Shown here: positions 25,401 to 38,548 of the stretch, piece by piece
How the letters are laid out: each line of letters starts with the position of its first letter
Position numbering within the stretch: the first letter of the stretch is position 1
From: Quillaja saponaria
Lineage: Eukaryota > Streptophyta > Magnoliopsida > Fabales > Quillajaceae
Direction: 5' to 3'
DNA: 64,000 nucleotides
NCBI GenBank assembly: GCA_029379385.1
Contig: CM055613.1
Coordinates: 10,062,001 to 10,126,000, forward strand
Notes under the pieces: generated by a model
Databases searched by the model: none
What the model was told of the DNA's origin: nothing
What the model saw: only the letters and a program-made list of their open reading frames with translations
Made by a program: the position numbers and the translations under genes

Positions 25401-26590
25401 TCTTGAGCTAGAAACCGGAAGGCTGTAAAGAGACTGATCAGCCTGTTGAGGAACCAAACCCATTAAGCGCAATGTTTGTCCTTGTTCAGGAGAAAGCATA
25501 GGTCCGCTAGAGGACCCTTGCATAACTGGAGATGCAGCACGATGCAGCCAATTAGAATTAGCTACCATAACTTCAGGCTGCCACATAAAATTTGATGTCT
25601 CATTGATAGGAATGCCATTGACAAGGTATGCAGAATGATTGCCCACTGTCTGCTTTGCAATGGGAGAAGCTTGATTGAGAGAAATCTGTTGTCTTCCTTC
25701 TAGTTGCTGCCTCTGAAGTTCTTGCATCTGTGTAAGCATAACCTGTTGCTGTAATAGCTGCATGTCATTTATGCCTGACTGCTGCCTCGGCAAAGATTGC
25801 ATCATGCTGGGATGCCGGCCACTAATTTGCTGCTGTCCACGAAAAAAGTCAAAATTGACGGGAGATTCGGTGGCATCCAGCCTTGCCGTGTTTTTCTTAT
25901 ATAGCTCAGGACCACTCCCTTGCTGTGATTCTAACATAGAAATTCCTCTAGAAGATAAACTTTTCTGATCTGATTCGGTATCCACTCCCATAAAGTTTGC
26001 TTCATTTTGCCTTGTATGGAGAACCTGATGCTCCTGTACAAACCCATTCGCAGCCAGTTGTTGGTTTTGCAACTGGTTTCTTCCAGACTCAGGCCTCAGA
26101 TTAAACTGTGTCAAATTCAAACCATCTGAAGGATGTGCAACGTGGCCCGTGTGTCCCTGCTCAGAATCTTTGACCAGGGATAATAGAAGAAAAGAAAATG
26201 ATAGTATCGTCAATAGTGGATATGAAGAATAACACTTCCACCAACATAACAAAAGTACACTTCAAAATCGCATAATGTGCTTAAGTATTAGACTGATATG
26301 GATATAGCTTAAGTAGATTATTATGTTAAAAGCTTCAAATTAGATTGCCGTGGAAAAAAAGATGTTGAAACAAATGTTATGCACATATCACTTCTACCTG
26401 ATTGTTGTACATTAAAATTCTTTAAATTGGAAATAAAGGGTGCACCGATCTGCCTCTGGCTTCCAACCCACGGATTGTTACTTAGCCCTTGCCAGTTTCT
26501 GTCAACAGCTTGTGAATGATACTGGCCCTGGGACAAATTTTCTTGGCCAAAAAAATTGTGGACCCTATCTCCTACTTCGTTGCCAGGCAT
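19434..26590 (-). CDS. Large Gln/Ser/Asn-rich protein, 'dentin sialophosphoprotein-related' plant family (8 exons)
   Basis: The function is not established; the family (Arabidopsis AT5G07980 type) is plant-specific and named only for its low-complexity composition. Exons on the minus strand are 26398-26590, 23598-26167, 23336-23457, 21126-23045, 20800-20848, 20452-20699, 20225-20332 and 19434-19659. All seven introns are GT-AG and phases close exactly; the product is 1811 residues. The start 'MPGNEVGDRVHNFFGQENLS' is the first true ATG; the codon extending the frame upstream is GTG. Residues to about 1560 are disordered-looking, rich in Q, S, N, P and H, with a 'MTQMQELQRQQLEGRQQ'-like stretch. 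A basic patch 'RPKKRKTATSELVPWHKEL' (about 1570-1590) looks like a nuclear localisation signal. The last four exons (about 1602-1811) encode a more ordered helical region ('ELDWARAANRLVEKVENEAE', 'MEDLTGRARKLENELL'), probably the conserved core. The frame is intact. Confidence 0.85.
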
Positions 26591-28400
26591 AGATAATTCA
26601 GCCACAAACTTTCAGAAGTTAAATATTTTTCAAGAAAGAGCTACCTACAAGATAGGGAATAAAGATTAAATTTGCCATGTTCCCTAATCCCAATTAAAAT
26701 CAGAAGACCATTAAAACAAATTAGAAAGGCACCTCTTTCTGGTGCATTTAAGCACCACCACTTAACCATGAAAAGGATCCTGCAAGCAAACATAGTGTTT
26801 ATTATATATCAACTTCTTCAGCAATGAGCAGGGTGAGAGGTCAGAAACTCAGAATGAGAATTACTTACGTAGTAAAAACACCAGATGCCATACCAAGCAA
26901 GTTTTAAATTTTAATCAAATACACCATACTATTTACTTTTTTCTTTTCTCTCACATAAAAGAAAATATTATGTCTAAAAGCACTCGGGTATCCCTAAGAG
27001 TAAGAAAACCACACAATTAATAAATACATTAACCGGCATGTTGCTTCACTTTCTTGAACCTCAGGAAATCCATGACCCAATGGACAATGGAAAAATGTAA
27101 GTACACAGTAACCAAATCAAAATATTAGTTGGGCTCATTCTCTTACTTCTTAGTTCTCAGTTCTCACAAAGTGTCAGTTCATATTATCTTTATAAATGAT
27201 GAGCTAGCTAAATTGATAGCTGCAATTACTGGACCAGGATGTGACAAATTTGCACTGAAATCTTCTAATCTATTTTCTTTAAAAATATGTGTTTTCAAAC
27301 TTCACTAAATAATGCATTTTCTCTTATATACAACTTCCACTAATTAGAACCAAAGTAAGCTGTAAACCGTGGCAATTATCATATTGTACAATGCTACAAT
27401 GCAATATCATTATAACCCGCGCAGTACTCCACACAGTATAGGTGCACATAATTGAATAAATAAAGAAATTCATAGAAGGCAAGAACACCTTGAACCAATA
27501 ACTCTAGCTCCATATATAATATATTAATTTCAATACATGTGCATCAATATCATAACAGACCACCAACAACAAATAAAATGTTTCTACACTCATCACGTTT
27601 CGGTAATTATAAAGACTGCACGACAATTGATAGTAAATGCCCTTCTTTACAAACTAACCAGACTACCCGAGTATAGTGCAATTCAAAAACATCCACAAGC
27701 TTATAAAATATATATACACAATATATAATACTGTACCTGTTGAAGCAAAACTGAAAAGAAAACAAGGAAGCAGGTATCAGGAGAAAAGGGAATGTAACCA
27801 AAAAGTTTTCAGTTTGCATGAAATGGGAAGGTGTAAAATACATAAGAATGAAACTAAATTTCTTTCCTTTTTACCCCCACTTACCCAGCATCCAGATGCA
27901 TCAAACTACAAATTTCTTCAAAATCTACATTTATTGCAAAGATATATAAGATCGAAAACACAGCACCATAATTCCAACTCGTAACCCATATATAAATTGA
28001 ACAAGACGAAGTAGAAAAACTACATGAGCTACAAAAACCCCAGCCCAACTGAAAACGCCAAAAGCGCAAGCACAGATGTGCCTTCACTTCCTAGATAGAG
28101 AAAGTTAGGGTTATTCTAGATAGAAAATAAAGGCAAGAACTCACAGTGACGTTGAGAAACCTCCCTTAACACCTCCAAACCGATCCTCTGAGGCTGTCAA
28201 TAGCAAAGCTTTAGGTTTGAATCGGAGGGAGACGGGGCTTCTTGCAGCTAGAGAGAGCGAGAGAGATAAAGTGATCGAAATCGTACAAAAATTTCAACGA
28301 ACTGATGAACAAGACTGAGGTTCGGGCCGAAACTTAGATTCGGTGAACGAAGCTGGATAGTTTGGATCCGAAGCTGTGGGAAGAGTTTTCAAGAGGAATG
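26591..28400 (-). promoter_or_regulatory. 5' UTR, probable 5' UTR intron and promoter side of the DSPP-like gene
   Basis: On the minus strand a donor CACT|GTGAGT lies at 28144-28143 and an acceptor TTGCAG at 26781-26780, which would leave a 5' UTR exon 26591-26779 and a 1.36 kb leader intron. The region 28145-28400 is less AT-rich and has a GAGAGAGCGAGAGAG purine run on the plus strand (CT-rich in the sense strand), typical of plant leaders. No long ORF is supported here. These borders are inferred from consensus only. Confidence 0.5.
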
Positions 28401-29390
28401 GAGAGGGACCATGTGAACAGCCAATTAAAAGCTGCCATGTGGCAAGACAGTGCATAGAGATTACTGGACGATTTTTAACAACAGGAAATTTTCGTTAATG
28501 GTATCATCTGACAGTTAATTTTATAAATTTTATTTTTCATTCCACTCTGTATTGTAATTCAATGAAAAATCATATACCCTAATTCTTTTTCTGGGTCAGA
28601 TTTGGCGCCAAGAACTGCAATTGGTTTCGGGCTTCTTTTTTTTTTTTTTTTTTTTTTAATCTTCTTTCGTGTTATACAGTTAGGGAGGCTTTTTTCTTTA
28701 TTTTTATTTTTATTTAATATATATAAACTAGAATGATTAAAAAGTATAATTGTTTGATTTTTAAAAGTATTATTTATAAAAAATTAATTTACATTATTAT
28801 CTGTTTTTAGTTCTGCTTATAACTTTTTAATGGTAATAATATTATTTCCTTAAATCCTCTATATCTTAATAGTAATAGAATTATAACTTTTTTTATATTT
28901 ATATTAATAATTTTTTAATAGTAATAAGCTCTAACAATAATTAAATAATTTATATTTAACAAATTATCTATAAAATTTATATTTAACAAATTATCTATAA
29001 TTTAATACCAAATTAAACTCCCCAACTCTTCTTTTTTTTTTCACATTATTGTAATTTTTTATATGTTTATATTAACACATTTTTAATATTCATAAACTTT
29101 TACAAAATTAAATTCTTTATATTTAACAAGTTATTTATAATTTAATAACATATTAAATTTTTTATCTCATTTTACTTTATCAAAATTTATTCAATGTATT
29201 GTATGTTGTTCTTAATTCTTTTAAAGTATAATTACGCTCGATTAATATATCGATTATTGCTTTAATGGTTCACCAAAATAGAAAAATACTTGATTAATGT
29301 ACGACTCTACTGTTAGATAGTTTTTTCCCATAGTGAAGTTCTTTTTTCCTTATTATTTTTTTTAATCTTTCTTTATTGGAAAGTATTTTT
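28401..29390. other. AT-rich intergenic region
   Basis: Includes a T-run at 28638-28657. No gene or recognised element is seen. Confidence 0.5.
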
Positions 29391-29399
29391 ATTCTATTT

Positions 29400-30020
29400 A
29401 AGTTAGTACATGAAAATAATTTGTTAGAAACCAACTAAGATCATAAATATTTACTTGGTAATTACATATGGGAATAATTTATGAAAATAATAACAAATTT
29501 TTTTTTGATTTACATGTTAATTAGACATGAGAGTAATTTGTGAGGAAATCAACTGCATTTTTAATGACTTACATGTTAACTACCATATGAGAAAAATATA
29601 TAAGTTCGTCTAAATATTTATTAAATATAAAAATAATTTATATAAAAAAATAAACTAAGACCTATTTAAATGTTAACTTTATATAAAAAAAATCTTTAAA
29701 AAAAGTTGTTAAGATCATGACAACTTGTAAGTTAATTACATATAAAAATAATTTATGAAAAAATCAACTAAATTATATTTATTTTCATATTAATTACATA
29801 TGATAATAACTTATGCGAAAATTTGCCACGATCGTGATATTTTACATGTTAATTAAATATGAAATAAATCATCTAATTCATTTACTTATGATAATAATTT
29901 GCAAAGATTTTTACTAAATCTATTATATGTCAATTATACATGAAAATAATTTATAAAAAAGATTAATTGAAATATTGACAATTAATTATTAACTACGTAT
30001 AAAAATTAAAAAAATCATCA
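29400..30020 (+). repeat. Degenerate AT-rich tandem repeat upstream of LEO1
   Basis: A module of the form ACATGTTAATTACATATGA followed by AAATAATTTATGAAAAAATC and AACTAA recurs irregularly, with anchors near 29513, 29571, 29660, 29730, 29790, 29847 and 29930. Spacing is about 55-90 bp. Copies are diverged and the array is very AT-rich, so some similarity may be compositional, but the order of sub-motifs is kept in several units. Confidence 0.5.
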
Positions 30021-30190
30021 CTAACATGTCAGTGAACTACATGCTAGGTTCAGTAAATTTCTATGTTAATATATATATATATATTTTTTATTAAATTAAA
30101 ATGTTAATCTAAAGGGAATGTATTTTTTATTTATTTTTATCTATTTAATTTAGTCATTGGGATGGACCAATGGAAGTAGGTCGCGTCATG

Positions 30191-30401
30191 TATATAAATG
30201 AACCCATCCGACGTGGCATATATAGATTCCAGTGGGGAAAACGCAGTGCATGGTAGAGGAGAGAAGCAGCTATTCCATATTTCTATAGATCAGAGGTTCA
30301 AACTTCATCCGCTAAAGAAAGCTGCGAATTCCGAAGGACGAAGGTCGACGAGGTTTCCATCAGTCACAGTCAGAGAGAGAGAGAGAGCCGGAAAGAGAGA
30401 G
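30191..30401 (+). promoter_or_regulatory. LEO1 core promoter and 5' UTR
   Basis: A good TATATAAA box lies at 30191-30198, about 210 bases before the LEO1 start codon, putting transcription start near 30220-30230. The leader ends in a GA-rich run (about 30371-30400), common in plant 5' UTRs. An in-frame open stretch from 30198 precedes the ATG but lies mostly in the leader. Confidence 0.6.
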
Positions 30402-33400
30402 ATGGGAGAAGAGAAACGGCACCAGATGATGCAGAACCTCTTTGGTGATCAGTCTGAAGAAGAGGAAGAGCTTGATTCCGAGCACGAATCAAATCCACAA
30501 CCAAATTACGCTTCTGTAAGAATTTTGCGATTCCCTCATTTGAATGCTAGGTTATGATCTTCAACCAATTTTCCAGGAATTCCGTGCTTCCTTAATTCCA
30601 GTATCTGTTTTAGGGTCTGCCAGTTTTCGTTATATGGGTACTTTTGTTGTCTGGTTTACGTATAAAATCACTGGCACGTACACTAATTATTAGACATTGT
30701 CGAGAAACAACAGGATGTGGGTTGTGCTTGTGTTTGTTTATCTTTCTGATTGCTGAAACATTTGGGTATCCTCTATCCTATGCCAATTGTTTATTGTATC
30801 AGAATTTACTTATTAATTGTTCTCTGTGCAATCCCTTTTCCAAAAAGCAGCATGCAAGGGGAAATTTTCATTATTCTATTACATGATCAGTTGTGGAGAA
30901 TTTAATCAGAGTTCAACCAAAATTCTTAATGAGTGGTGTTCTTATTTCCAGGATGAAGGAGAGGTTGGGCTGGAGCCTGAGGGTGAAGGTGAAGGTGAAG
31001 GTGAAGGTGGTGGTGACGTTGAGGGGCATGGGGAGGTGGAAGTAGAGAGTGAAGGCGATGTGCATGAAGTGGAACCTGATCCTGGTGAAAGTGAGGGTGA
31101 GAGAGATCATAGTTCCCAAGAAGTAGAAGTCGGTGATCAAAGAGAAGAAAGTGAAGCAAGGGATAGTGATAGTTATGAAAAAGAAGACTATGATCAAAGA
31201 GTACTAACAAGCAAGTGGCGGGGGCGTGATGTGATTGAAAGTGGATCCGAGAAGTCTGAGGAAAATCATTACCCTGACAATGAAGATGACGAAGTTGATG
31301 AGGCTAGAAGTCCAAGGTATTCTATTTATGGAGCTTTCTCTTGCTGTGTGTATTTGTGTGTGTTTCTGTGCATTATTGAATATGCAGTACTCAGTAGGAG
31401 AAAATTTATGATTTCACATTCTTGACAATAGTTATGACGCTCTCTTGCTCTCTCTTATTTAAAGAATTTTTGGCTGATTCTTCCTGCATATAGCATTGCT
31501 GTGGTTTTCTATAACATCTCATTTTTCAAGTGTTTCTTTTAGAACCTTTTAAGATGAGCATCATATCTCCATCAAAAGTTATCAGTTATCAATTGATAAG
31601 AAATGCACCTTTAAGTTTGTATATATAATCAGCCAGAGAAAAATTAACAGGGGTACTACTTACTTATTGTATCAAGACACTCCGGTTAGTAGACCTTCGT
31701 TTTCTTAGATTGCATAATTATTTTTGAGGGTTCTACAGCCACAGGGTTAATAAGGAATTCGTTCTTTATTTACATATTTCTTTACTTCTCATCCTCACCG
31801 CTCATTTTGATTTTTAAATTCATACAGCAACGTTTTGAATCATCTTTTGTGCGCCTGCATATATATAACCATCTTCGAGAAGTCTACGTGTGCTCATGCC
31901 ATTGCCTGTGTTATTGTCCTGCACTATTCCTGAGGAATTAATCTTGTATACATTCCTTCTGCTCCTTTTGCTAGGTCAGTCGAAGATATAGATTACTATA
32001 GCTGCTTAGGGTATTTAAAAAAACCAACAGGCTGACAGGGAATGCTTACCTAATTAGCTTTTTAACTCCCAATATCCAATGAAGCAATATCAATCTGTTT
32101 ATGTCTAATTTCTGGAATGGGATACATCCCTTGTTATGCATAAAAATTGACCTTTAGTTAAGAGTCTCAAGAGAAAAAGAGAAAGGATTTTATAATACAA
32201 GGTTTATTGCATCTACCGTTGTTTTCAACAAGTTACAAGATGTAATGATTGGGAAAATTCACCTTTCTTCTCCATTTCAAACAGTGCATCGCTCAGAGGC
32301 AAAAAGTATGATACCCAAATGCTGCACTCTGCCCCTGAAATTCGTGATGTATTTGGTGATTTTGATGATGAAGAAGAAGACGATGGAGGGTATGCAGCTC
32401 AGAACGACATTGAACAAGATTCAAATGTGAGTGTCATATTTTAATAAAACAATATAATTCATTTTCTTTTTAATTATCCACGAGATTAAAGGTTTTAAGG
32501 ATAATGAGCATTTTCCTCCCATAGATATCCCCGATGGAGGAGGAAGGGAGTTATGGGAAGAATCTAAGACCAGAGGATTTGCTTGCTGATGAAGATGCTC
32601 AGTATGAGATGGAAGAAGATAACATCGAGGCAAAAATTAAAGAGAAGGCGCTTGGCCCCCCATTGGACTTAGAGATACCATTGCACCCTCCTCCTGCTTT
32701 TCCAGAAAAGGTATGCTTCATAATTTTTTTTTAATAAGATTTGATGACTCTTGTTTCACAGGGTGCTTGGACACTGTATTAATGGATGCGTTTACTCTCA
32801 TTTTGTGTTTTTAGCATAACATATGCTTCAAAGATTAAATAATTTATGATTCTATTTATTTGTATAAGAAATATTTTACATTTTAATGGTGGTCTTATTA
32901 AATTGTCTTCCTGATTTTGAACGTGGCTTATGTAGGGGTGCATACATGGATGATTAGGATTGTAAACAGAATGTATTTCTTAGGACACCTTGCTAAAAAA
33001 AAAAATTATTTACCAGTTTGGTAAAACCGTGAAATTTAACTAATTCTGTTGGCATTCAACAATTGTAGAGTATAAAAATAAGAATTTGCTACTCTCTTTA
33101 CTATACTCTTGCTTATATTAGTTATCAACAACTTGTTCATAACCTGTTCATTTTATCTTCTGTCCCTGGGACTCTCGAGGTGCTTATTTGTATATTTTTA
33201 TGCTTCTGTACCCTGATTGTAACACAATTTATGCTGTTCATTAAAATTTTGTTTGTATTTTTTTGGCAGATGAACATGATTAAAGTTTCTAATATTATGG
33301 GCATTGACCCAAAACCATTTGATCCTAAGACATATGTTGAAGAGGATACATTTGTGACTGATGAATCTGGAGCCAGGAAACGCATTCGCTTGGAGAACAA

Positions 33401-36400
33401 TATTGTTCGCTGGAGGTCTATTAGGAACCCTGATGGAAGAACATCAGTAAGTGGTTATTTGTGTAAGTTTGTTATGTTTTATTTAACGTACACGATACAG
33501 TAGATGCTGAAGATTGATGAATAACATATGGAGATGATGTAAACACATTCTGGTTGAAGTTGCTTTTTTTCTTTCTCCTTCATTTTAATTTATGTATTTC
33601 CTTTGTACCGGCTTGATGCAGGAGCATCTACTCTTCATGTTAACTAATAGGCCTTCTTAGCTTTAAGAAGACATTGTGAATACCAAATAGGACATAATGC
33701 TCCAAATTCACATTATCTATCTAAATTGGTCGCATTGTCTTCAAAAGTTTTCAGGTTCTGATGAATTATACAGTGGATTCTTTGAGTATTTTGCTAAGTT
33801 GAAATGTTGATGCCTTCTGTCTGACATTGTAGCCCAATTTAAATGCTTAGACAAGCTGAATTCACAACTGCAAGGCATGTATTAGAATTATGAACTATTG
33901 GAGATCGAACTGGAATTTGAAGTCCCAAACAAGTTCTATTCACCCTTTCTGTATGCGTGAATAAAATGGAAATTAGTTGTTATCACATTATTAGGTGGCT
34001 TATAGTTCTATACCTGCCCTCTAGCTTAAAATATACAGTTGGTTCACCCGTAATCTTATTCTCCAGTCTTAGAAAATTTCTTATTTACAATCTTGTAAGC
34101 TTTAACATTTATTTGTCTTTGCAGTATGAAAGCAATGCACGTTTTGTAAGATGGTCTGATGGCAGTTTGCAGTTACTGATTGGTAATGAAGTTCTTGACA
34201 TATCTATGCACGACGCTCTGCATGATCAAGCACACCTTTTCCTTAGGCACGGAAAGGTGCATCCCAATCCTATAGAATTCTGCATTTTTAATGATAATAT
34301 ATCAACATCCAAAATATTTTGAACTTGTCATCGAATATGTTTAAGATGAAAAAGCATTGAAGTGAGCCTTTTCGTAAGGTTTGAATACTACCTATTACAG
34401 TGAGGTTGGTTGGACTAGTAGTTCCTTAAACCATGTGAGACAGTTAAAAGGGAGAGGAAGTCTGCAAAACAACAATGGCTAAGATGATGAGGCACTTTTT
34501 AAGGACCTCACTCAGTTGATTATATTCATTGCTCTTCCACTAGATTCTTCTGGTTGATGTGGCTCGTGCTCATTTTGGGTACATACCCAACCCCCCAAAA
34601 AAACCTTGTTTCTTTTCCTGGTTGTTTTTTCCCACCCTCATTTATAAAGTTCATTTAGATGTGTACCACTTGTACATTGGTTACTGTTGTAGATTTGATT
34701 GAACCAAGGGAACTAGGATTCCCTTGAGAGCATAGGGCAGAAAGGATAAATATACAAGATCATTTGAAAAGATGAATTTAGATTTACTTAGAAATTCTGG
34801 TATTGAGTCATTTTAGTGGGAAATATGATCAGGAATCTGCTGTTCAGAACCGTTGAACCAGAATTATGTGCAAAACTGTGATAAATACATACTGTTGATT
34901 TTGGGTTCCTATTTGAAGCTTGCCTCTGACCTACATAGTTTAGTAATGTAATATGATTTTCTTTCGGAGTTATGTTTCCTTACTCTTGCAGAATCACATC
35001 TATTATAATTTGGAATTTTCATCTGTGCAGGGTATCCTTCAATCACAAGGAAGGCTTTTAAGGAAAATGAAGTTTATGCCATCTTCTTTGTCATCAAATT
35101 CTCATCGATTACTGACTGCTCTTGTTGATTCACGGCATAAGAAGGCTTATAAGGTTAAGAACTGCATAACTGACATTGATCCTGAGAGGGAAAAGGAGGA
35201 AAAAGAAAAGGTATAATCAATTGCATAAGGTAGTAGTCTGCATTAAGTATTGAATATCATGGATTCGGATCTCCAACATTCTTATGATTTCTCAGGCTGA
35301 GAGTCAAACAATCAGAGCTAATGTTCTTCTTAACCGTAAGAGAGAAAAGGTGAATCGAAAATATACACCAAATGTGGACAGGAGGCGCCAACTTTCTCCT
35401 GGGTTTTTGGAAGATGCTCTGGATGAGGTCTGGTCTCATCATAATCTTTATTTTCCAGATAGCATGGTCTTCATTTGCACATGCACATGTTGTTATCTTT
35501 ATAAAAATATATACTTGTCTAAACCTGCATCAGTTCTCTTAAGTAATTATTTTGTTCAGGATGATGAAGTGGATTATTATGATTCTCGTCGTTCCCGCCG
35601 CCGCTTTGAGGAAGAACTGGAAGTGGAAGCTCGAGCAGAGCAACGAATTATGAATTCTAAGAAGGTATTACGGCTTATTCTCCAAGTTGGTCTCTATTAC
35701 TGCTGAGTGATGAGATTTTACTGTTCCACTAAAATGAGGATTTTCTTTTGGACTTGTAGGCGCAGGGACCCAAAGACATTCCTCGGAAGTCATCTTTGTC
35801 AACTGTTAAATCATCTCGGCAGCCAATAGACTTCTCTGACAATGAAGAGGAGTCAGAATATGAAAGTGATGGGGATGAAGATGAGAGGTCTGCTCCACCT
35901 AAGAGACTTGAAGAGTCAGAGCCAGAGTATGAGGACTCAGAAGAAGAACACGATGAAGAAGAGGTAGAGGTCAATGAAGCATCAGATCCGGAAGAGGAGG
36001 AGGAGCCAGAGGTATGAAACTTGTTATTCTAGCCTAATGGATACATGTGGTACTGTTTGTCATCTAGGCTATTTCTTACATGAATCAGTAGGCAGGATTG
36101 TTCCCATATATTCTTTCACTCTATTAGTTTTGGCACAGGTAATCAGAATCATCATTTTTATATCCTTTGATTTGTGAATGTGAACTATTTTTAATAGTTC
36201 CTCTTGGAAAGATCAGATCAGCTCTTACTCTGTTACCTAAGGGTTTAAATGAGATTGACACATTTTTATTGGTCAGAGCTCTAGATGAAAATACTTAAAT
36301 GCCAGACACTGGTTGTTTTCTCTTTCCTTCCTCCTTTATCATGCCGCCTCTCTGTCTGTTTGTTCAGGACTATGAGCTATTGTGATTTGTTTAATGGAAT

Positions 36401-36950
36401 ATTCTCTATCTCTGCATCTTCTGTGCGTGGACACCAACACATCCCAAAAGAGCATTTTTTAACCACATAGCAAACCATCACCTGATGAGAATGCCCTTTT
36501 TGAACCCCAACAAGAGACTGCCAAGAGAAATGTGTCGTGTGAGGCTGAAATTATGGAAAGTGCTCAGGAAGAGGCCAGAACTTTTCCTGGATATCCGGAG
36601 ATTCTTAAATGCAGATTGTTTATGCTCTAGATTAATACGAGAACTTTGGAAGGAAATTAATCATGCTGTACTTGAAGTCTTTTGATTGGTTAGATTGTGG
36701 CTTAAATACATTGAGGATTCCTTGTGAAAACATAAGAATATATCATTTAACTGCTTATTGTTACTGAACTGAGTTTGTTACCTTCGTTTTCATCCTGCTT
36801 TGAACGTTTTTGCAGGAACCAAGGAAAAGGGGTAAGGAGTTTAGAGGTAGTGCCAAACGAAAGGGTTTTCAATCGGATGAGGACTCTCCTCCAAGGAAGA
36901 CTACAACACATAGGCGAATGGCAGTGGTTTATGACAGTGATGACGAGTGA
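30402..36950 (+). CDS. LEO1: LEO1/VIP4, PAF1 complex subunit (11 exons)
   Basis: LEO1 (VIP4 in Arabidopsis) belongs to the RNA polymerase II-associated PAF1 complex, which couples elongation to histone modification and in Arabidopsis sustains FLC expression and delays flowering. Exons are 30402-30515, 30952-31316, 32285-32426, 32525-32710, 33270-33446, 34125-34256, 35031-35210, 35296-35427, 35560-35664, 35760-36011 and 36816-36950. All are GT-AG with closing phases; the product is 639 residues, close to family size. Residues 1-160 are acidic, with a Gly-Glu repeat. The conserved Leo1 domain spans about 260-440 ('NNIVRWRSIRNPDGRTSYES', 'LFLRHGKGILQSQGRLLRKM', 'KNCITDIDPEREKEEKEK'). Then come a basic RRSRRRFEEELE helix, a second acidic stretch (about 535-596) and a basic tail ending 'RMAVVYDSDDE'. 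Acidic-basic-acidic architecture is typical of LEO1. The frame is intact. A probable 3' UTR intron follows (36961-37273). Confidence 0.96.
30961..31010 (+). repeat. Coding GGTGAA microsatellite in LEO1
   Basis: Repeated GGTGAA hexamers in exon 2 encode an alternating Gly-Glu tract. The length is a multiple of three per unit, so variation would keep the frame. Acidic low-complexity tracts are usual in the N-terminal part of LEO1. Confidence 0.75.
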
Positions 36951-37273
36951 TAACTTGAAGGTAACCATGACGTGAGTGAGTTCAAACTTTTTAAGTAGAT
37001 AAATCATTAGGTGTCCTTTTCTTGTTCAAGATGTATGGCACTAGCTTGATTAGGTATTGCATGGACGGGATAACTAATCTTTTTCATTTGAATATGTAGC
37101 TTGCATTCTTTTGTAGTGCACAAATTAAATTGGTGGTCACATGGTTATTGGTATTTTGAATAGTTTTTGTCATATTAGTTCTCAACTTGTAATTTTTTCT
37201 TATATTTGATAAATGTAAAAAAAACTTATACCGGCAGTAAACTAAATATTAATTCTTCATTTTATTTGTCCAG

Positions 37274-37740
37274 ATCATGAACTGGAGCACAAACCCTTGA
37301 TTCTGCATCTGCCGGAACAATGTTCTGTCTTCTGGTTGCGGCTATCCATTTCGACAGAAGCTAAGATGGCTAGAGAATTTTACATTTTACACTCTTTCTG
37401 TTTGTAGGTGAAATAATTTATAGTCTTTCATGTATATATAAGCAAATGATGTTATGAGGCAAACAATCATTCCCCAATACTTTATAATAATTAATAAGGA
37501 TTTCTGTTTATTAGTTTGGTTTTTCAATAAACTTCTTAAGATATCAAAATATAGGTGGAAAAGGCTCGGCCTATCATTATGCTTTGTAAAAAATATTACA
37601 AAAATTGCAAAAATATATGTCGTTAGGACTAAGAAAAATGGAGAAGACAAAACAAAAGACACATCAAATTCTTCTTTTTTTCTTATTAAACGCAAATGAT
37701 AATTGAATTAGAAAAATACATCTGTATTTTTTTTTTTTAG
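37274..37740 (+). other. LEO1 3' UTR and downstream region
   Basis: After a likely 3' UTR intron acceptor TTTGTCCAG at 37265-37273, the exon probably runs to about 37430. The remainder is AT-rich DNA with no gene. Confidence 0.4.
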
Positions 37741-38475
37741 ATTCAGGTTTATGTTTACTATCTAGATTTTGAACCCATTAATTTATGTTTTACAGCCTCA
37801 TTAAAAAAATAAATCACTAATTGCATAATATTTGTTTTTTTTGGAGAAGGATTACATTAAAGTTAATTTGTAATAAATATTAAAAAAAAGTATATATATA
37901 TTTTCTGCCACACTTAAATCCAAACCTTTTATTGGCCAATCAAACTCTATTATAGCAGAGCATTACTTTTTAATCTATATTTCTTGAACCAGTTAGAGGT
38001 TTGCAAAATGTAACACAAAAACTCTATAAGGGATAAATTCATAATTTAAATAAAAATATTGGAAAAATGAAAATAGAGAAGTTTTGTAGCGCCTAGTTTC
38101 ACGGTTTTGGAAAATTCCAACACCTAATGCTAAGTCAACAGTACTTTGAGAAATGAACTTTTATTAAACCCTCAAATGTCTGAACAAGTTAATTGCTTGC
38201 TTACAAATGAACCATTTATTCCTATTTATATTACTCCGACTCTTTATCTATCCTTATTTATATTACTTCGATTTCTTAACCAACTGTGAATATTTATTGT
38301 TCATATTAGCCTTACAGAATTCTCTTAAAATATCTATATATTTATACAAATCCTGAAAATATATAGACCTACTAAAATTATGTATAATGTTCTAAAATAT
38401 TTAAGAAATTTGTATGTGTCCTATACAGACATTCAGTCATTTTTGAATTTAAGAAATTTGTATGAGTGTCAATTT
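37741..38475 (-). repeat. Duplicated block, unit A: flank plus LTR-like repeat
   Basis: 37790-38095 (CACTAATTGCATAATATT, GCCACACTTAAA, TTTTATTGGC) matches 40625-40820. 38096-38475 matches the LTR-like sequences of units B and C (GAGAAATGAACTTTTATTAAAC, TTGCTTGCTTACAAATGA, CTATTTATATTACT). On the minus strand this reads TATAAATAGG, then TCATTTGTAAGCAAGCAA, then GTTTAATAAA: a TATA box followed by a poly(A) signal, the order seen in LTRs. Confidence 0.6.
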
Positions 38476-38548
38476 TTCTAAACTCCCTTCCCCTTTCTTC
38501 TCCCGTCATCTCCATCCATTTACTCTCCCTTGCTTTTCCCTTAAACAC

